A stretch of 38,733 nt of DNA from Chryseobacterium sp. CH21 (GTDB lineage: Bacteria; Bacteroidota; Bacteroidia; Flavobacteriales; Weeksellaceae): the NCBI RefSeq assembly GCF_004119445.1, contig NZ_QICI01000086.1, positions 1 to 38,733 of the forward strand, written 5' to 3'. The position numbers were made by a program, and so were the translations under genes. Below are positions 8,189-16,678 of the stretch, piece by piece; the stretch's first letter is position 1; the number at the start of each line of letters is the position of its first letter. The notes beneath the pieces were generated by a model that had not been told where the DNA came from, searched no databases, and was given only the letters and a program-made list of their open reading frames with translations.

Positions 8189-8434
8189 CTAGATACCTGT
8201 TTCGAATCGGCATTTTGGCTCTATGCAACTTAAGGAGATAGTAACACAGTTACCAACTATATCTGTACATGTTAAATCTGGCTGACCACTTCGGCACTGC
8301 GGTTCATAGCATGATGGGTGAATTTGAGTACATATTGTCCCATTCTGTATGCTGCATATTCTTACTCCTCCTTTAATGGTTTTCAACTCTTTTTTATTGA
8401 GCTTTTTGCCATTGTTTAAATGTTGTTTTTTCAT
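8189..8434 (-). CDS. GG-leader peptide precursor with a duplicated four-Cys module
   Basis: 81 residues. The leader 'KKLNKKELKTIKGG' (residues 10-23) ends in double glycine. The core contains eight cysteines in two similar halves. Half one is C-x7-C-x2-I-x3-C-x-E-x2-C-R and half two is C-x6-C-x2-I-x3-C-x-E-x2-C-R. Both share 'S-C-x-E-P-x-C-R'. The same single module is found in the products at 8472-8630 and 14402-14578. It lies 37 nt downstream of 8472-8630, so the two form an operon that ends in a terminator. It is probably a secreted, disulfide-bonded or post-translationally modified peptide (inference). No transporter or modifying enzyme is adjacent. Confidence 0.85.
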   Translation of the reverse strand: MKKQHLNNGKKLNKKELKTIKGGVRICSIQNGTICTQIHPSCYEPQCRSGQPDLTCTDIVGNCVTISLSCIEPKCRFETGI

Positions 8435-8471
8435 TCGTTAAAGTTTTTATGGTTTAGTTTTTTTGTATATG

Positions 8472-8630
8472 CTACAATTCAATACCTGGTTGGCATTGTT
8501 TTTCCCCACAAGCAAAAGAAATCTTCTTGCATGTCATATCCGGAAGCAGACACATTTCTTTTCCGCCAGTAATGACTCTCAATTCTTTCTTGTTCAGCTT
8601 TTTTCCGATTTGACTGATTTGATTTTTCAT
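8472..8630 (-). CDS. GG-leader peptide precursor with one four-Cys module
   Basis: A 52-residue ORF read from ATG 8630 to TAG 8472. The leader 'GKKLNKKELRVITGG' is nearly the same as that of the next gene. The core is about 29 residues with C-x6-C-x2-I-x3-C-x-E-x2-C ('KEMCLLPDMTCKKISFACGE' then 'KQCQPGIEL'). It is the first gene of a two-gene unit. The close leader match, the shared cysteine spacing and the strand support a real gene despite its size. Function is not known. Confidence 0.82.
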   Translation of the reverse strand: MKNQISQIGKKLNKKELRVITGGKEMCLLPDMTCKKISFACGEKQCQPGIEL

Positions 8631-8860
8631 AGGTTTGATTTTTAATGAGTTAGTTTTGACGAAAATAATAAAAATAAATGAAATATATCACGGTTATTAG
8701 AAAAAATAAAGAATTATTTTAATAATGAATTACAATATTGATCATTAAATTTAAATTGAATTAATAAAAATCTGAACTTTTAAACACAATTAAAATGGAC
8801 TTTTCAACATAGTAACGTGATGCTTTATTTTGGAAATTTGTCTTACTAATATTTCAGAAA

Positions 8861-9886
8861 ATGGAAAATAAAGAAACCGTTTTGGTAACAGGAGGTTCAG
8901 GGTTCATAGCCTGCTATTGTATGATTGCCCTGCTTAACAATGGATATAAAGTAAAAGCTTCACTTCGTTCTTTGGATAAAAGTGAACTGGTAAAACAAAT
9001 GCTTAAAGAAGGAGGGATCAATTCATTTGAAGAGCTATCCTTTACAGTAGCAGATTTAGAAAATGAAACAAGTTGGGAAAAAGCCGTTGAGGGCTGTCAA
9101 TATGTTATTCATACCGCTTCGCCTACACCACATACCAACGCAAAAACAGAAGATGATTTTGTAATTCCCGCCAAAAACGGGGTGCTGTTTGTATTGAAAG
9201 CCGCAAAAAAGTCAGGTGTGAAAAGGGTAGTACTTACTTCAGCCTTTGGAGCAGTAAGTTATGGAACATGGAAAAATACACCCTACACGGAAGAAGATTG
9301 GACGGTGCTTAATGAAACAGTAGCTCCTTATGAGCGTTCCAAGACTATTTCGGAAAGGGCTGCCTGGGATTTTATACAAAATGAAGGCAAAGGTATGGAG
9401 CTATCGGTAGTGAATCCAACCACAGTGATGGGACCTGTTTTATCAGACGATTATGCCCACTCTATTCAGCTCATAAAACAAATGCTCAATGGGGAAATGA
9501 AGGGCTGTCCCAAGCTGATTACAGGATTTGTTGACGTTCGTGATGTTGCAGATCTTCATCTTAAAGCCCTAAGTATGCCTGAAGCAAACGGCCAGCGCTT
9601 TATTGCGGTATCAGGAGAAGCACTTTCAATATTGGAAGTAGCCTCAATTCTCAGAAAAGAACTGGGAAAAACTACAGAGAAAGCTCCCACAAGAGAATTA
9701 CCCAATTGGTTCATTAGGTTACTCGCTATTTTTAATCCAAAACTGGAAATGATTGTTCCTCACTTGGGGCTGGTAAAAAGATCAAGTAGTGAAAAAGCAA
9801 TACAACAACTGGGATGGAAACCCAGAAAGGCTGATGAGGCTATCTTGGCAGCAGCAGAAAGTTTAATTAAATTTAACCAGATTTAA
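8861..9886 (+). CDS. Extended SDR / NAD-dependent epimerase-reductase
   Basis: 341 residues with an N-terminal Rossmann motif 'VTGGSGFIA' (residues 9-17), 'VIHTASPTPH' at strand 4, the catalytic-type 'TSAFGAVSYG' and Y-x3-K in 'PYERSKTISE'. The later 'SVVNPTTVMGP' and 'FVDVRDVADLH' are typical of the dihydroflavonol-4-reductase/aldehyde reductase branch of extended SDRs. It probably reduces an aldehyde or ketone with NADPH; the substrate cannot be told. It heads a tight run with the next three genes (gap 4 nt, overlap 4 nt, gap 6 nt), the last being an AraC-type regulator. No perfect -7 box is seen upstream; GAAATTTG is a near match. Confidence 0.9.
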   Translation: MENKETVLVTGGSGFIACYCMIALLNNGYKVKASLRSLDKSELVKQMLKEGGINSFEELSFTVADLENETSWEKAVEGCQYVIHTASPTPHTNAKTEDDFVIPAKNGVLFVLKAAKKSGVKRVVLTSAFGAVSYGTWKNTPYTEEDWTVLNETVAPYERSKTISERAAWDFIQNEGKGMELSVVNPTTVMGPVLSDDYAHSIQLIKQMLNGEMKGCPKLITGFVDVRDVADLHLKALSMPEANGQRFIAVSGEALSILEVASILRKELGKTTEKAPTRELPNWFIRLLAIFNPKLEMIVPHLGLVKRSSSEKAIQQLGWKPRKADEAILAAAESLIKFNQI

Positions 9887-9890
9887 AAAA

Positions 9891-10544
9891 ATGAAAATCA
9901 TTATTACAGGAGCAACAGGACTCGTAGGCGAAGGAGTTTTACTGGTTTGTCTGGAAAATCCGGAGGTAACGGAAGTTATAAGCATCAGCAGAAAACCAAT
10001 TAATCATAAGCATAATAAGCTGAAAGAATTGGTAGTAAAAGATTTTTCAGAAATAAAGAACTACGCTTCTGAACTGAGTGGATATGATGCATGCTTCTTT
10101 TGTGCAGGATCAAGTTCTGTAGGAGAAACAGAAGAAACATTTACCAGAAAAACCTATGATTTTGTCATTACGTTTGCAGAAACTTTATCAAAAATCAATG
10201 CTTCTATGACATTCATTTATGTATCGGGAAACCGGACAGACAGTACAGAACAGGGAAAAGTAATGTGGGCAAGAGTAAAAGGACGTACCGAAAACGCTTT
10301 ACTTAAACTTCCTTTTAAAGCCGTATATAATTTCCGTCCCGGATTTATGAGACCTGTAAAAAGACAAAAAAATGTTCGTTTTATTTACCGTATTTTTGAT
10401 GCGATATCACCGTTGTGGTATCTTACATTTCCTAATTGGATATGCACAATGGAAGAAGTGGGACTGGCAATGATTCATTGCGTTTCCAAAGGCTATCCTA
10501 AAGCTGTTCTGGAAGTGAAAGATATTAAAATATCAGCCCGATGA
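9891..10544 (+). CDS. NAD(P)-binding epimerase-like (atypical SDR) protein
   Basis: 217 residues with the nucleotide-binding motif 'TGATGLVGEGVL' (residues 6-17), then 'DACFFCAGSSSVG' and 'MTFIYVSGNRTD'. There is no Y-x3-K pair; the fold resembles HTATIP2/NmrA-like atypical SDRs that bind NADP without the classical active site. It may act as an oxidoreductase or a redox sensor. It begins 4 nt after the extended SDR, and its stop overlaps the start of the MBL gene by 4 nt (ATGA), so the three are probably translated together. Confidence 0.85.
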   Translation: MKIIITGATGLVGEGVLLVCLENPEVTEVISISRKPINHKHNKLKELVVKDFSEIKNYASELSGYDACFFCAGSSSVGETEETFTRKTYDFVITFAETLSKINASMTFIYVSGNRTDSTEQGKVMWARVKGRTENALLKLPFKAVYNFRPGFMRPVKRQKNVRFIYRIFDAISPLWYLTFPNWICTMEEVGLAMIHCVSKGYPKAVLEVKDIKISAR

Positions 10545-11671
10545 AGAAATTTTTAAAAGTAGTAAAAAGGACATTAATTGCTGTATTGTCCCTTGCCCTA
10601 ATTATGATTTTTATAACCTGGTTTTACATGAGGAAACCCCAATTTGGAGCATTGCCGGAAGGAGAAAGGCTGGAGCTTATAAAAAAATCCCTTCACTATA
10701 AAGAAGGTAAATTCAGGAATCTGGAAGAAAAACCAACAATAACCCAAGGATATAGCATGTTGGGAGAAATATGGATCTCTCTTACTAAAGAATTTCCCGA
10801 TACAGAGCCTAATGACGTTCTTCCTTCCATAAAAACGGATCTGAAAGCAATTCCTGCCAACGAAAATGTAATCGTTTGGTTCGGGCATTCTTCATTCTTT
10901 TTACAGCTGAATGGAGTGAAAATTTTAGTAGACCCGATTTTCAGCGGTAAAGCATCACCACTGCCTTGGGGAGTAACAGCTTACAAAGGAAGTGATATTT
11001 ATACAGCCGATGATATGCCGGAGATCGATTATATGCTGCTTTCTCACGATCATTACGATCATCTGGACTATGAAACAGTAACTGCATTACAGCGTAAAGT
11101 AAAACATGTTGTTTGCGGATTGGGAGCCGGAGCTCATTATGAAAGATGGGGATATACAAAGCAACAGATCATGGAGAAAGACTGGGGCGAAAAAGTACAG
11201 GTAAAGCCTGATTTTGCCATTTTTGCCGAAAGTACTCATCATGACGGCGGGAGAGGATTTAAAAGCTCACAGGCTTTATGGCTTTCATTTTTCATCCAGT
11301 CTCCGGGGATGAATATTTACTACAGTGGAGATGGCGGATACAGTGATCGTTTTAAACAGATTGCAGCAAAATATCCCGCTATCGATTGGGCGATCATGGA
11401 GTGTGGGCAATACAATAAAGCATGGCAGTCTGTGCATGAATTGCCTGAAGAAGTTGCATTGGCTACGACAGAATTAAAAGCGAAAAATATGCTGCCTGTT
11501 CATCATTCTAAATTTACCCTGGCAAGACACCCGTGGAATGAACCTTTAGAACGTATTTCGGTATTGTCTCAAGGGAAAAATTACCGTCTTGCTACCCCTG
11601 TTATTGGTGAAAAGGTAAAGCTAAATGACAATGCACAGCAGTTTAGACCCTGGTGGAAAAATATAAAATGA
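10541..11671 (+). CDS. Membrane-anchored MBL-fold hydrolase (NAPE-PLD/UlaG-like)
   Basis: 376 residues. A basic N-terminus is followed by one membrane helix (about residues 11-29, 'TLIAVLSLALIMIFITWFY'). The metallo-beta-lactamase domain has 'WFGHSSFFLQLNGVKILVDPIF', the zinc motif 'HDHYDH' (H-x-H-x-D-H) about residue 170, 'STHHDGGRG', 'YYSGDGGYSD' and 'HHSKFTLARHPW'. These match the NAPE-hydrolysing phospholipase D / RomA-like branch, which acts on phospholipids or lactones. Position in the SDR operon suggests a lipid or small-molecule detoxification role (inference). A four-nt overlap couples it to the gene before. Confidence 0.92.
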   Translation: MKKFLKVVKRTLIAVLSLALIMIFITWFYMRKPQFGALPEGERLELIKKSLHYKEGKFRNLEEKPTITQGYSMLGEIWISLTKEFPDTEPNDVLPSIKTDLKAIPANENVIVWFGHSSFFLQLNGVKILVDPIFSGKASPLPWGVTAYKGSDIYTADDMPEIDYMLLSHDHYDHLDYETVTALQRKVKHVVCGLGAGAHYERWGYTKQQIMEKDWGEKVQVKPDFAIFAESTHHDGGRGFKSSQALWLSFFIQSPGMNIYYSGDGGYSDRFKQIAAKYPAIDWAIMECGQYNKAWQSVHELPEEVALATTELKAKNMLPVHHSKFTLARHPWNEPLERISVLSQGKNYRLATPVIGEKVKLNDNAQQFRPWWKNIK

Positions 11672-11677
11672 TGAACA

Positions 11678-12457
11678 ATGAAAATAACCGAAATCAAATC
11701 CTGTTTTGTGGGGCCCACTGTTTCACCGGAACAATTTATAGCAGAACATTTCTTTTTGTTTCTGGCCAAGGGAACAATGAATGGTTATGACGGTAATACA
11801 CATTATGTTTTAAAACCCGGTGACAGCTGTATTGTGCGCAAAAACCGTCTCGCTCGTTACAATAAACAGAGAGATAATAATGAATTTGAAAAAGTTATTT
11901 TTATGTTTGATGAACCATTTTTAATGAGCTTTCAAAAAAAGCACAGTCTGTCTTTTCAGAATCATCAGTCAAAAAATGCTTTTATCCCTATTAAAAAAGA
12001 TCCGTTGATCAGCAGTTTTTTGCTTTCACTGGATCCTTATTATACAGAATCAGGGCAAATAAATAATGCTTTTTCAGACTTAAAAAGAGAAGAATTGCTG
12101 CTTATCCTTTTACAGCTGCACCCTGAATTATCAGACATCCTCTTTGATTTTGCTATTCCGGGACGGCTGGATCTGGAAGAATTTATGCAGAAAAATTATA
12201 AGTTTAATGTAAATCTGGAACGTTTTGCATTCCTTACCGGACGCAGTTTGTCTGCCTTTAAAAGAGATTTTAAAAAAATATTCAACGAAACACCCAACCG
12301 CTGGCTGGTTAAAAGGCGTTTACAGGAAGCCAGATTTTTGATTGAAGAAAAAAAACAGCGGCCTTCAGATATTTATGTTGATTTGGGATTTGAGGATTTA
12401 TCACACTTTTCATTTGCTTTTAAAAAAGAGTTTGGAATTTTGGCGAGTAATCTGTAA
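11678..12457 (+). CDS. AraC family transcriptional regulator
   Basis: 259 residues. The N-terminal half looks like a small cupin sensor ('FFLFLAKGTMNGYDGN', 'VLKPGDSCIVRKNRLARY'). The C-terminal half has two helix-turn-helix motifs: 'LERFAFLTGRSLSAFKRDFK' and 'PSDIYVDLGFEDLSHFSFAF'. The usual 'P-x-x-F/Y' ending after 'FKKEFG' is replaced by 'ILASNL', which is slightly unusual. Lying 6 nt downstream of the MBL gene it is probably co-transcribed and may autoregulate the operon. Confidence 0.92.
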   Translation: MKITEIKSCFVGPTVSPEQFIAEHFFLFLAKGTMNGYDGNTHYVLKPGDSCIVRKNRLARYNKQRDNNEFEKVIFMFDEPFLMSFQKKHSLSFQNHQSKNAFIPIKKDPLISSFLLSLDPYYTESGQINNAFSDLKREELLLILLQLHPELSDILFDFAIPGRLDLEEFMQKNYKFNVNLERFAFLTGRSLSAFKRDFKKIFNETPNRWLVKRRLQEARFLIEEKKQRPSDIYVDLGFEDLSHFSFAFKKEFGILASNL

Positions 12458-12488
12458 CGTATTCAAAGCAGACTATTCTATAAGTTCG

Positions 12489-12496
12489 TATATTTG
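12489..12496 (+). promoter_or_regulatory. -7 box of the second AraC gene
   Basis: TATATTTG fits TAnnTTTG, 19 nt before the ATG at 12516. This separates the gene from the preceding operon. Confidence 0.55.
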
Positions 12497-12515
12497 AATT
12501 TTACAAATCATCACC

Positions 12516-13454
12516 ATGGAAAAAGTAGGACATACCTCACTGGAAGATTTCTATAAAGAGATGGCCGCCAAACTAGGTAAAGATCTCGAAAGTATTTTTC
12601 CAAAGGGTCTTCATAAAGATATCGGACACTTTAATGTGTTTGATATAAGGCAGACTATTGAAAGAGTGAAAACCACCTCAGAAATGCCTTATAATAGGAG
12701 GAAATACTATAAAATAAGTCTTATCAGAGGCAAAAACAGGGCAGAATATGCCGACAAAATCATTACCGTCGGAAAAAATGCTTTACTGTTTGCTACTCCA
12801 AAAGTTCCTTATCACTGGGTTCCGGAAGATCCTGATCAGTCGGGAAGTTTCTGTGTGTTTACGGAAGATTTTTTTATCAAGGCGCAATCCCGCTTTTCAT
12901 TGGAAGACCTGCCCATTTTCCAGCCGGGTAATATTCCTGTGTTTGAAATTGAGGATGAACTGGCAGATGAAATAGAAATTCTGTTCGCAAAAATTAAAAA
13001 GGAAATAGCTTCCGATTATATTTTCAAATATGATCTGATCAGGAACTATGTGCTGGAGCTGATTCATTATGGACAAAAATTACAGCCTGCTGCAAAGCTC
13101 TCAGCCTCCAATGATGCCTCACTGAGAGTGGTTTCATTGTTTATAGAGCTGTTGGAAAGACAGTTTCCAATCGAATCATCAGATCAGAGATTACAGCTGA
13201 AAACAGCGAAAGATTATGCAGACAGATTAGCGGTTCATGTAAACTATTTAAATAAAAAATTAAAAGAAAGTACCGGAAAAACAACTACTGAATTTATTTC
13301 TGACCGTATTATTCAGGAAGCTAAAATTCTTTTAAGACAAACCAAATGGAATGTCTCAGAAGTATCTTATGCCCTTGGATTTGAAGAAATAGCCCACTTT
13401 TCCAACTTTTTCAAAAGAAAGACCTCATTTACTCCCATGGAATTTCGATCTTGA
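12516..13454 (+). CDS. AraC family transcriptional regulator
   Basis: 312 residues with a cupin-like sensor N-terminus ('ITVGKNALLFATPKVPYHW', 'GSFCVFTEDFF') and a C-terminal AraC DNA-binding domain: HTH1 'YADRLAVHVNYLNKKLKEST' and HTH2 'NVSEVSYALGFEEIAHFSNF', ending 'FKRKTSFTPMEFRS' as expected. It has its own promoter and lies directly before a classical SDR gene (13544-14308), 89 nt apart in the same direction; regulators of this type often control the adjacent SDR. Distinct in sequence from the AraC protein just upstream. Confidence 0.93.
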   Translation: MEKVGHTSLEDFYKEMAAKLGKDLESIFPKGLHKDIGHFNVFDIRQTIERVKTTSEMPYNRRKYYKISLIRGKNRAEYADKIITVGKNALLFATPKVPYHWVPEDPDQSGSFCVFTEDFFIKAQSRFSLEDLPIFQPGNIPVFEIEDELADEIEILFAKIKKEIASDYIFKYDLIRNYVLELIHYGQKLQPAAKLSASNDASLRVVSLFIELLERQFPIESSDQRLQLKTAKDYADRLAVHVNYLNKKLKESTGKTTTEFISDRIIQEAKILLRQTKWNVSEVSYALGFEEIAHFSNFFKRKTSFTPMEFRS

Positions 13455-13543
13455 TTTGAATTTTGCAAATTTCAGATTGATTCAAGCAAACATACCAGTC
13501 TGAAAATATCCCAACTTTGTATCATCAAAATAATCAAAATACA

Positions 13544-14308
13544 ATGAACACAAAAACAAATATCGCTCTGGTAACCGGAGGAAGCCGTGGATTGGGGAAA
13601 AACTCAGCGCTTAAAATAGCTCAAAAAGGATTGGATATTATCATTACCTACAGAAGCAACAAAGAAGAGGCGGATGCTGTGGTGAATGAGATCAAATCAA
13701 TGGGAAGAAATGCAGTTGCCTTCCAGTTGGATACAAAAGATTTAAAAAGTTTTGATGCTTTTGTGAAACAAGTGACAGATCATTTACAGCACAATACAGG
13801 AAGTACTCATATTGATTATCTTATCAATAATGCAGGAACAGCCTTGTATTCGCCAATTACAGAAGTGACGGAAGAACAATTGGATGATATGGTAGATATT
13901 CACTTTAAAGGGGTGTTTTTTCTGACTCAAAAGCTATTGCCATTCATCAATGAGGGAGGTGGAATTGTTAATGTATCTTCTGGGCTGGCAAGATTTGCTA
14001 CACCAGGATCTTCCATTTACGGGTCAATTAAAGCTGGAGTAGAAATGCTTACTAAGTATATGGCTAAAGAATTAGGTTCAAGAAAGATTAAAGCCAATGT
14101 TGTAGCTCCTGGAGCTATTGAAACAGATTTCGGGGGAGGAAGAGTGAGAGATAATGAAGAGATCAATGCAATGGTAGCGGGTGCTACAGCTCTTGGAAGA
14201 GTAGGGTTGCCCGATGATATCGGAGGAGTAGTTGCTTTCCTTTGTACAGAAGATGCAAGATGGATCAACGGACAAAGAATTGAAGTTTCAGGTGGAATGT
14301 TTTTATAA
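13544..14308 (+). CDS. Classical SDR oxidoreductase
   Basis: 254 residues from ATG 13544. A TTG at 13517 in frame is rejected because it lies over a probable promoter region (CAACTTTG, a near match to TAnnTTTG). Motifs: 'VTGGSRGLGKN' (cofactor binding), 'LINNAGTALY', 'VNVSSGLARF' (catalytic serine), 'YGSIKAGVE' (Y-x3-K) and 'VVAPGAIETDF'. Ends 'QRIEVSGGMFL', typical of FabG-like SDRs. It should reduce a carbonyl with NADPH; the substrate is not evident. Confidence 0.93.
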   Translation: MNTKTNIALVTGGSRGLGKNSALKIAQKGLDIIITYRSNKEEADAVVNEIKSMGRNAVAFQLDTKDLKSFDAFVKQVTDHLQHNTGSTHIDYLINNAGTALYSPITEVTEEQLDDMVDIHFKGVFFLTQKLLPFINEGGGIVNVSSGLARFATPGSSIYGSIKAGVEMLTKYMAKELGSRKIKANVVAPGAIETDFGGGRVRDNEEINAMVAGATALGRVGLPDDIGGVVAFLCTEDARWINGQRIEVSGGMFL

Positions 14309-14341
14309 TATTTGATGATTTGAACAAATCCTTATAACTAA

Positions 14342-14380
14342 AATAATCCGGGCGGCTCAGAATGAGCCGCCCGGATTATT
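14342..14380. terminator. Perfect 18-bp stem, probably a bidirectional terminator
   Basis: AATAATCCGGGCGGCTCA (14342-14359) is the exact complement of 14363-14380, with a GAA triloop. It lies between the converging SDR and GG-peptide genes. The GC-rich middle and AT-rich ends make it work in both directions, although there is no long T-run outside the stem. Confidence 0.75.
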
Positions 14381-14401
14381 GATTTGCAATGTCAAACTTT
14401 A

Positions 14402-14578
14402 TTATTCTTCTGCTTCAAGAGGCTCCGGTAACTGGCATTTCTGTTCTATGCATCCAGGCCCGATGTATACACAATATCCTGAAGAATTGGTACATCTTAT
14501 ATTGCCCAAACCTCCGTTAATCGTATTCAGTTCTTTTTTGTTTAATTTCTTTCCTTGTGATAAGATTTCTTTTTTCAT
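14402..14578 (-). CDS. GG-leader peptide precursor with one four-Cys module
   Basis: 58 residues from ATG 14578; an upstream in-frame ATG at 14656 is rejected because its 26 extra residues have no leader character. The leader 'GKKLNKKELNTINGG' matches those at 8189 and 8472. The core has C-x6-C-x2-I-x3-C-x-E-x2-C and then an acidic tail ('LPEPLEAEE'). No transporter or modifying enzyme is adjacent. Probably a secreted peptide of the same family as the 8-kb pair. Confidence 0.83.
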   Translation of the reverse strand: MKKEILSQGKKLNKKELNTINGGLGNIRCTNSSGYCVYIGPGCIEQKCQLPEPLEAEE

Positions 14579-14636
14579 GGTTTTATTGTTTCGTAAGTTG
14601 GTTATTCTAAATATATGAAAAATTATAGAATATAAA

Positions 14637-14685
14637 TCTTTGCGACTTGAAAACATTTAGCCTGTAAAATTTCTTTGCGTCTTGG
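14637..14685. repeat. Two copies of TCTTTGCG(A/T)CTTG
   Basis: TCTTTGCGACTTG (14637-14649) and TCTTTGCGTCTTG (14672-14684) differ at one base and lie 35 nt apart in the space between the GG-peptide and the aminotransferase. They look like part of an intergenic repeat family; function unknown. Confidence 0.45.
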
Positions 14686-14715
14686 CAATTACTAACAAAA
14701 CCATAAAGATTATAA

Positions 14716-15864
14716 TTAAATCCGTGACAAATTCTCAATCGCTCTTTCCAGAGTTTCCTGCTTCTTGGCAAAACATAATCTGATCACATTTTCATTCCGT
14801 TTATTTTTATAAAATGAAGAGAAAGGAACACTGGCAACCTTATGATTGATAGTAAGCTCAGAAGCGAAATCAAAATCATTTTTATCTGATATTTTATTAT
14901 ATTTTACCGCCTGAAAATAAGTTCCTTCACAATCCAGCAGTTCAAAAGAAGTTCCTGCCAGTCCTTTTCTCAGAAAATCTCTTTTTTCTTGAAAAAATTG
15001 ATTCAGGTGGGTGTAATGATCTTCGTTTTTCATGTATTCTGCTAAGGCAAGCTGAATAGGTGTATTTACACAGAAGACATTGAACTGATGTACTTTCCTG
15101 AATTCATTCATTATGCTTTTAGGTGCAGCACAATATCCCACTTTCCAGCCGGTAACATGGAAAAGCTTTCCAAAAGAGGCAACAAGAAGGCTTCTTTCTT
15201 TCAGTTCCGGATATTTACAGATACTTAAATGCTGTTTCCCGTCAAAAACAATATTCTCATACACTTCATCACTTAAAATAAGAATGGAAGTTCCTTTTAC
15301 CAACTGAATAAGCTCCTGTATATCATTTTCTTTGAGGATTTTTCCGGAAGGGTTATTGGGATTATTAAGAATAATCATTTTGGTCTTGTCACTCACCAGG
15401 TTTTTTACAACTGCCCAGTCGATTTCATAATCTGGAGCTTTCATTTCAAAACGTTTTACAATGCCTCCGAAAAGTTCTACAGTGGGCTCATAACAGTCAT
15501 ACGCAGGTTCAAAAATAATCACTTCGTCATCTTTCTTGATAAAAGAGGCAATCGCAGTGAAAATAGCCTGAGTTCCGCCGGCTGTAACCGTTATTTCAGT
15601 ATCGGGATGGTAGACAGCCTGGTGGCTGTTTTCAATTTTTCGTGCAATTTCTTCCTTTAAACCAATCATTCCGCCAAGAGGAGCATACTGGTTGAACCCT
15701 TTTTTAATAAAATGATCTACATGATTCAATAATTCTGAGTCTGGCATAAAATCAGGAAAACCCTGAGACAGATTGATGGCTTCATTTTCATTGGCAAGTT
15801 GAGTCATCTGACTGAAAATAGTAGTTCCTACATTGGAAAGTTTAGATAAAGGAAGTTGTATCAT
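14716..15864 (-). CDS. PLP aminotransferase, methionine/kynurenine type (class I)
   Basis: 382 residues of fold-type I aminotransferase. Visible: 'INLSQGFPDF' (residues 30-39), 'QYAPLGGMIGLK', 'TVTAGGTQAIFTAI', 'NNPNNPSGK' (Asn171 contacts PLP), 'LSDEVYENIVF' (Asp199) and 'ASFGKLFHVTGWKVGY' with the Schiff-base Lys233. The ordering and the SQGFPDF segment fit the YbdL/KATIII group, which prefers methionine, glutamine or kynurenine. It converts amino acids to 2-oxo acids in the cytosol, for example in methionine salvage. Single gene, with no clear partner. Confidence 0.92.
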   Translation of the reverse strand: MIQLPLSKLSNVGTTIFSQMTQLANENEAINLSQGFPDFMPDSELLNHVDHFIKKGFNQYAPLGGMIGLKEEIARKIENSHQAVYHPDTEITVTAGGTQAIFTAIASFIKKDDEVIIFEPAYDCYEPTVELFGGIVKRFEMKAPDYEIDWAVVKNLVSDKTKMIILNNPNNPSGKILKENDIQELIQLVKGTSILILSDEVYENIVFDGKQHLSICKYPELKERSLLVASFGKLFHVTGWKVGYCAAPKSIMNEFRKVHQFNVFCVNTPIQLALAEYMKNEDHYTHLNQFFQEKRDFLRKGLAGTSFELLDCEGTYFQAVKYNKISDKNDFDFASELTINHKVASVPFSSFYKNKRNENVIRLCFAKKQETLERAIENLSRI

Positions 15865-16030
15865 AAAAACAGTTTTGTGGACCGAATTTAATGAATTATT
15901 TAAAACAGGTTCATCTTAAAGAAATAAAATTGAATAAAATTTAGATTTAACTCTGAAATGAAGAGCTTTCACAGCTCAAATATTAGATTTTATGGATAAA
16001 ATAATTTTAAACATTTGTTTAGTTTTCCTA

Positions 16031-16060
16031 TTGAATCTACCCAAAAGATACTTATATTTG
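16031..16060 (+). promoter_or_regulatory. Complete Bacteroidota promoter of the DUF2867-like gene
   Basis: TTG (16031-16033), 19 nt, then TATATTTG (16053-16060). One of two places in the window where both elements have consensus spacing. Transcription would start near 16066, giving a leader of about 24 nt. Confidence 0.75.
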
Positions 16061-16089
16061 TTAGGTAATAACCTATTAAAACCATAACA

Positions 16090-16629
16090 ATGAAGATTAA
16101 AAAAACAGAGTTTCCTGAGAAATCTATTTTATCTCAAAATAAAAAAGATTTTGATTATACCGATAGTTTTGAAGGAGAACTGGGAGCTGGAGCTCAGAAT
16201 ATTGATATTACAGAAATTGGGAAAGCTTTCTTTACAAGCGGACCAAAATGGGGAAAGAAAATGTTTGCTCTCAGAAATAAAGTAGTGAGATTATTTGGAC
16301 TGAAAACTGGAAGTAAAACAGAAAATAAACTGACAGAGCAAGGTTTTAAATGCGAAGTAGGAGAACGTTTAGGAATTTTCAAAGTGTTTGACAAAACCAA
16401 TAACGAAATTATTCTGGGGGAAGATGACAAGCATTTGGATTTCAGAGTTTCCCTTTTATTTGACAAAAATAAAAATGAAAAAGACGTAAATTTCCTTGCG
16501 ATATCTACTACTGTAAAATTTCATAACTGGCTTGGAATTCTGTATTTTTTACCCGTTCGGCCTTTTCATAAACTGATTGTACCAGCAATGCTGAAAAATA
16601 TGATTGGTCAGCTGGAGAACAAGAGGTAA
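16090..16629 (+). CDS. DUF2867-like protein
   Basis: 179 residues, no signal peptide. 'DYTDSFEGELGAGAQNIDITEIGKAFFTSGPKWGKKMFALRNKVV' near residues 22-66 and 'HLDFRVSLLF' / 'VNFLAISTTVKFHNWLGILYFLPVRPFHKLIVPAMLKNM' near 119-174 match what I remember of DUF2867 proteins (a DUF often fused to NAD-binding domains). No catalytic motif is visible and the function is unknown. It has a full promoter and a bidirectional terminator. Confidence 0.75.
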   Translation: MKIKKTEFPEKSILSQNKKDFDYTDSFEGELGAGAQNIDITEIGKAFFTSGPKWGKKMFALRNKVVRLFGLKTGSKTENKLTEQGFKCEVGERLGIFKVFDKTNNEIILGEDDKHLDFRVSLLFDKNKNEKDVNFLAISTTVKFHNWLGILYFLPVRPFHKLIVPAMLKNMIGQLENKR

Positions 16630-16678
16630 TATTCTGGATTTCCGCATAAAGGATGCCCAATATGAAATAGTTATATAA

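Noticed and set aside
8463..8645. 60-residue plus-strand frame
   Set aside because: It is the antisense of the GG-leader gene at 8472-8630, which has a clear leader and cysteine motif.
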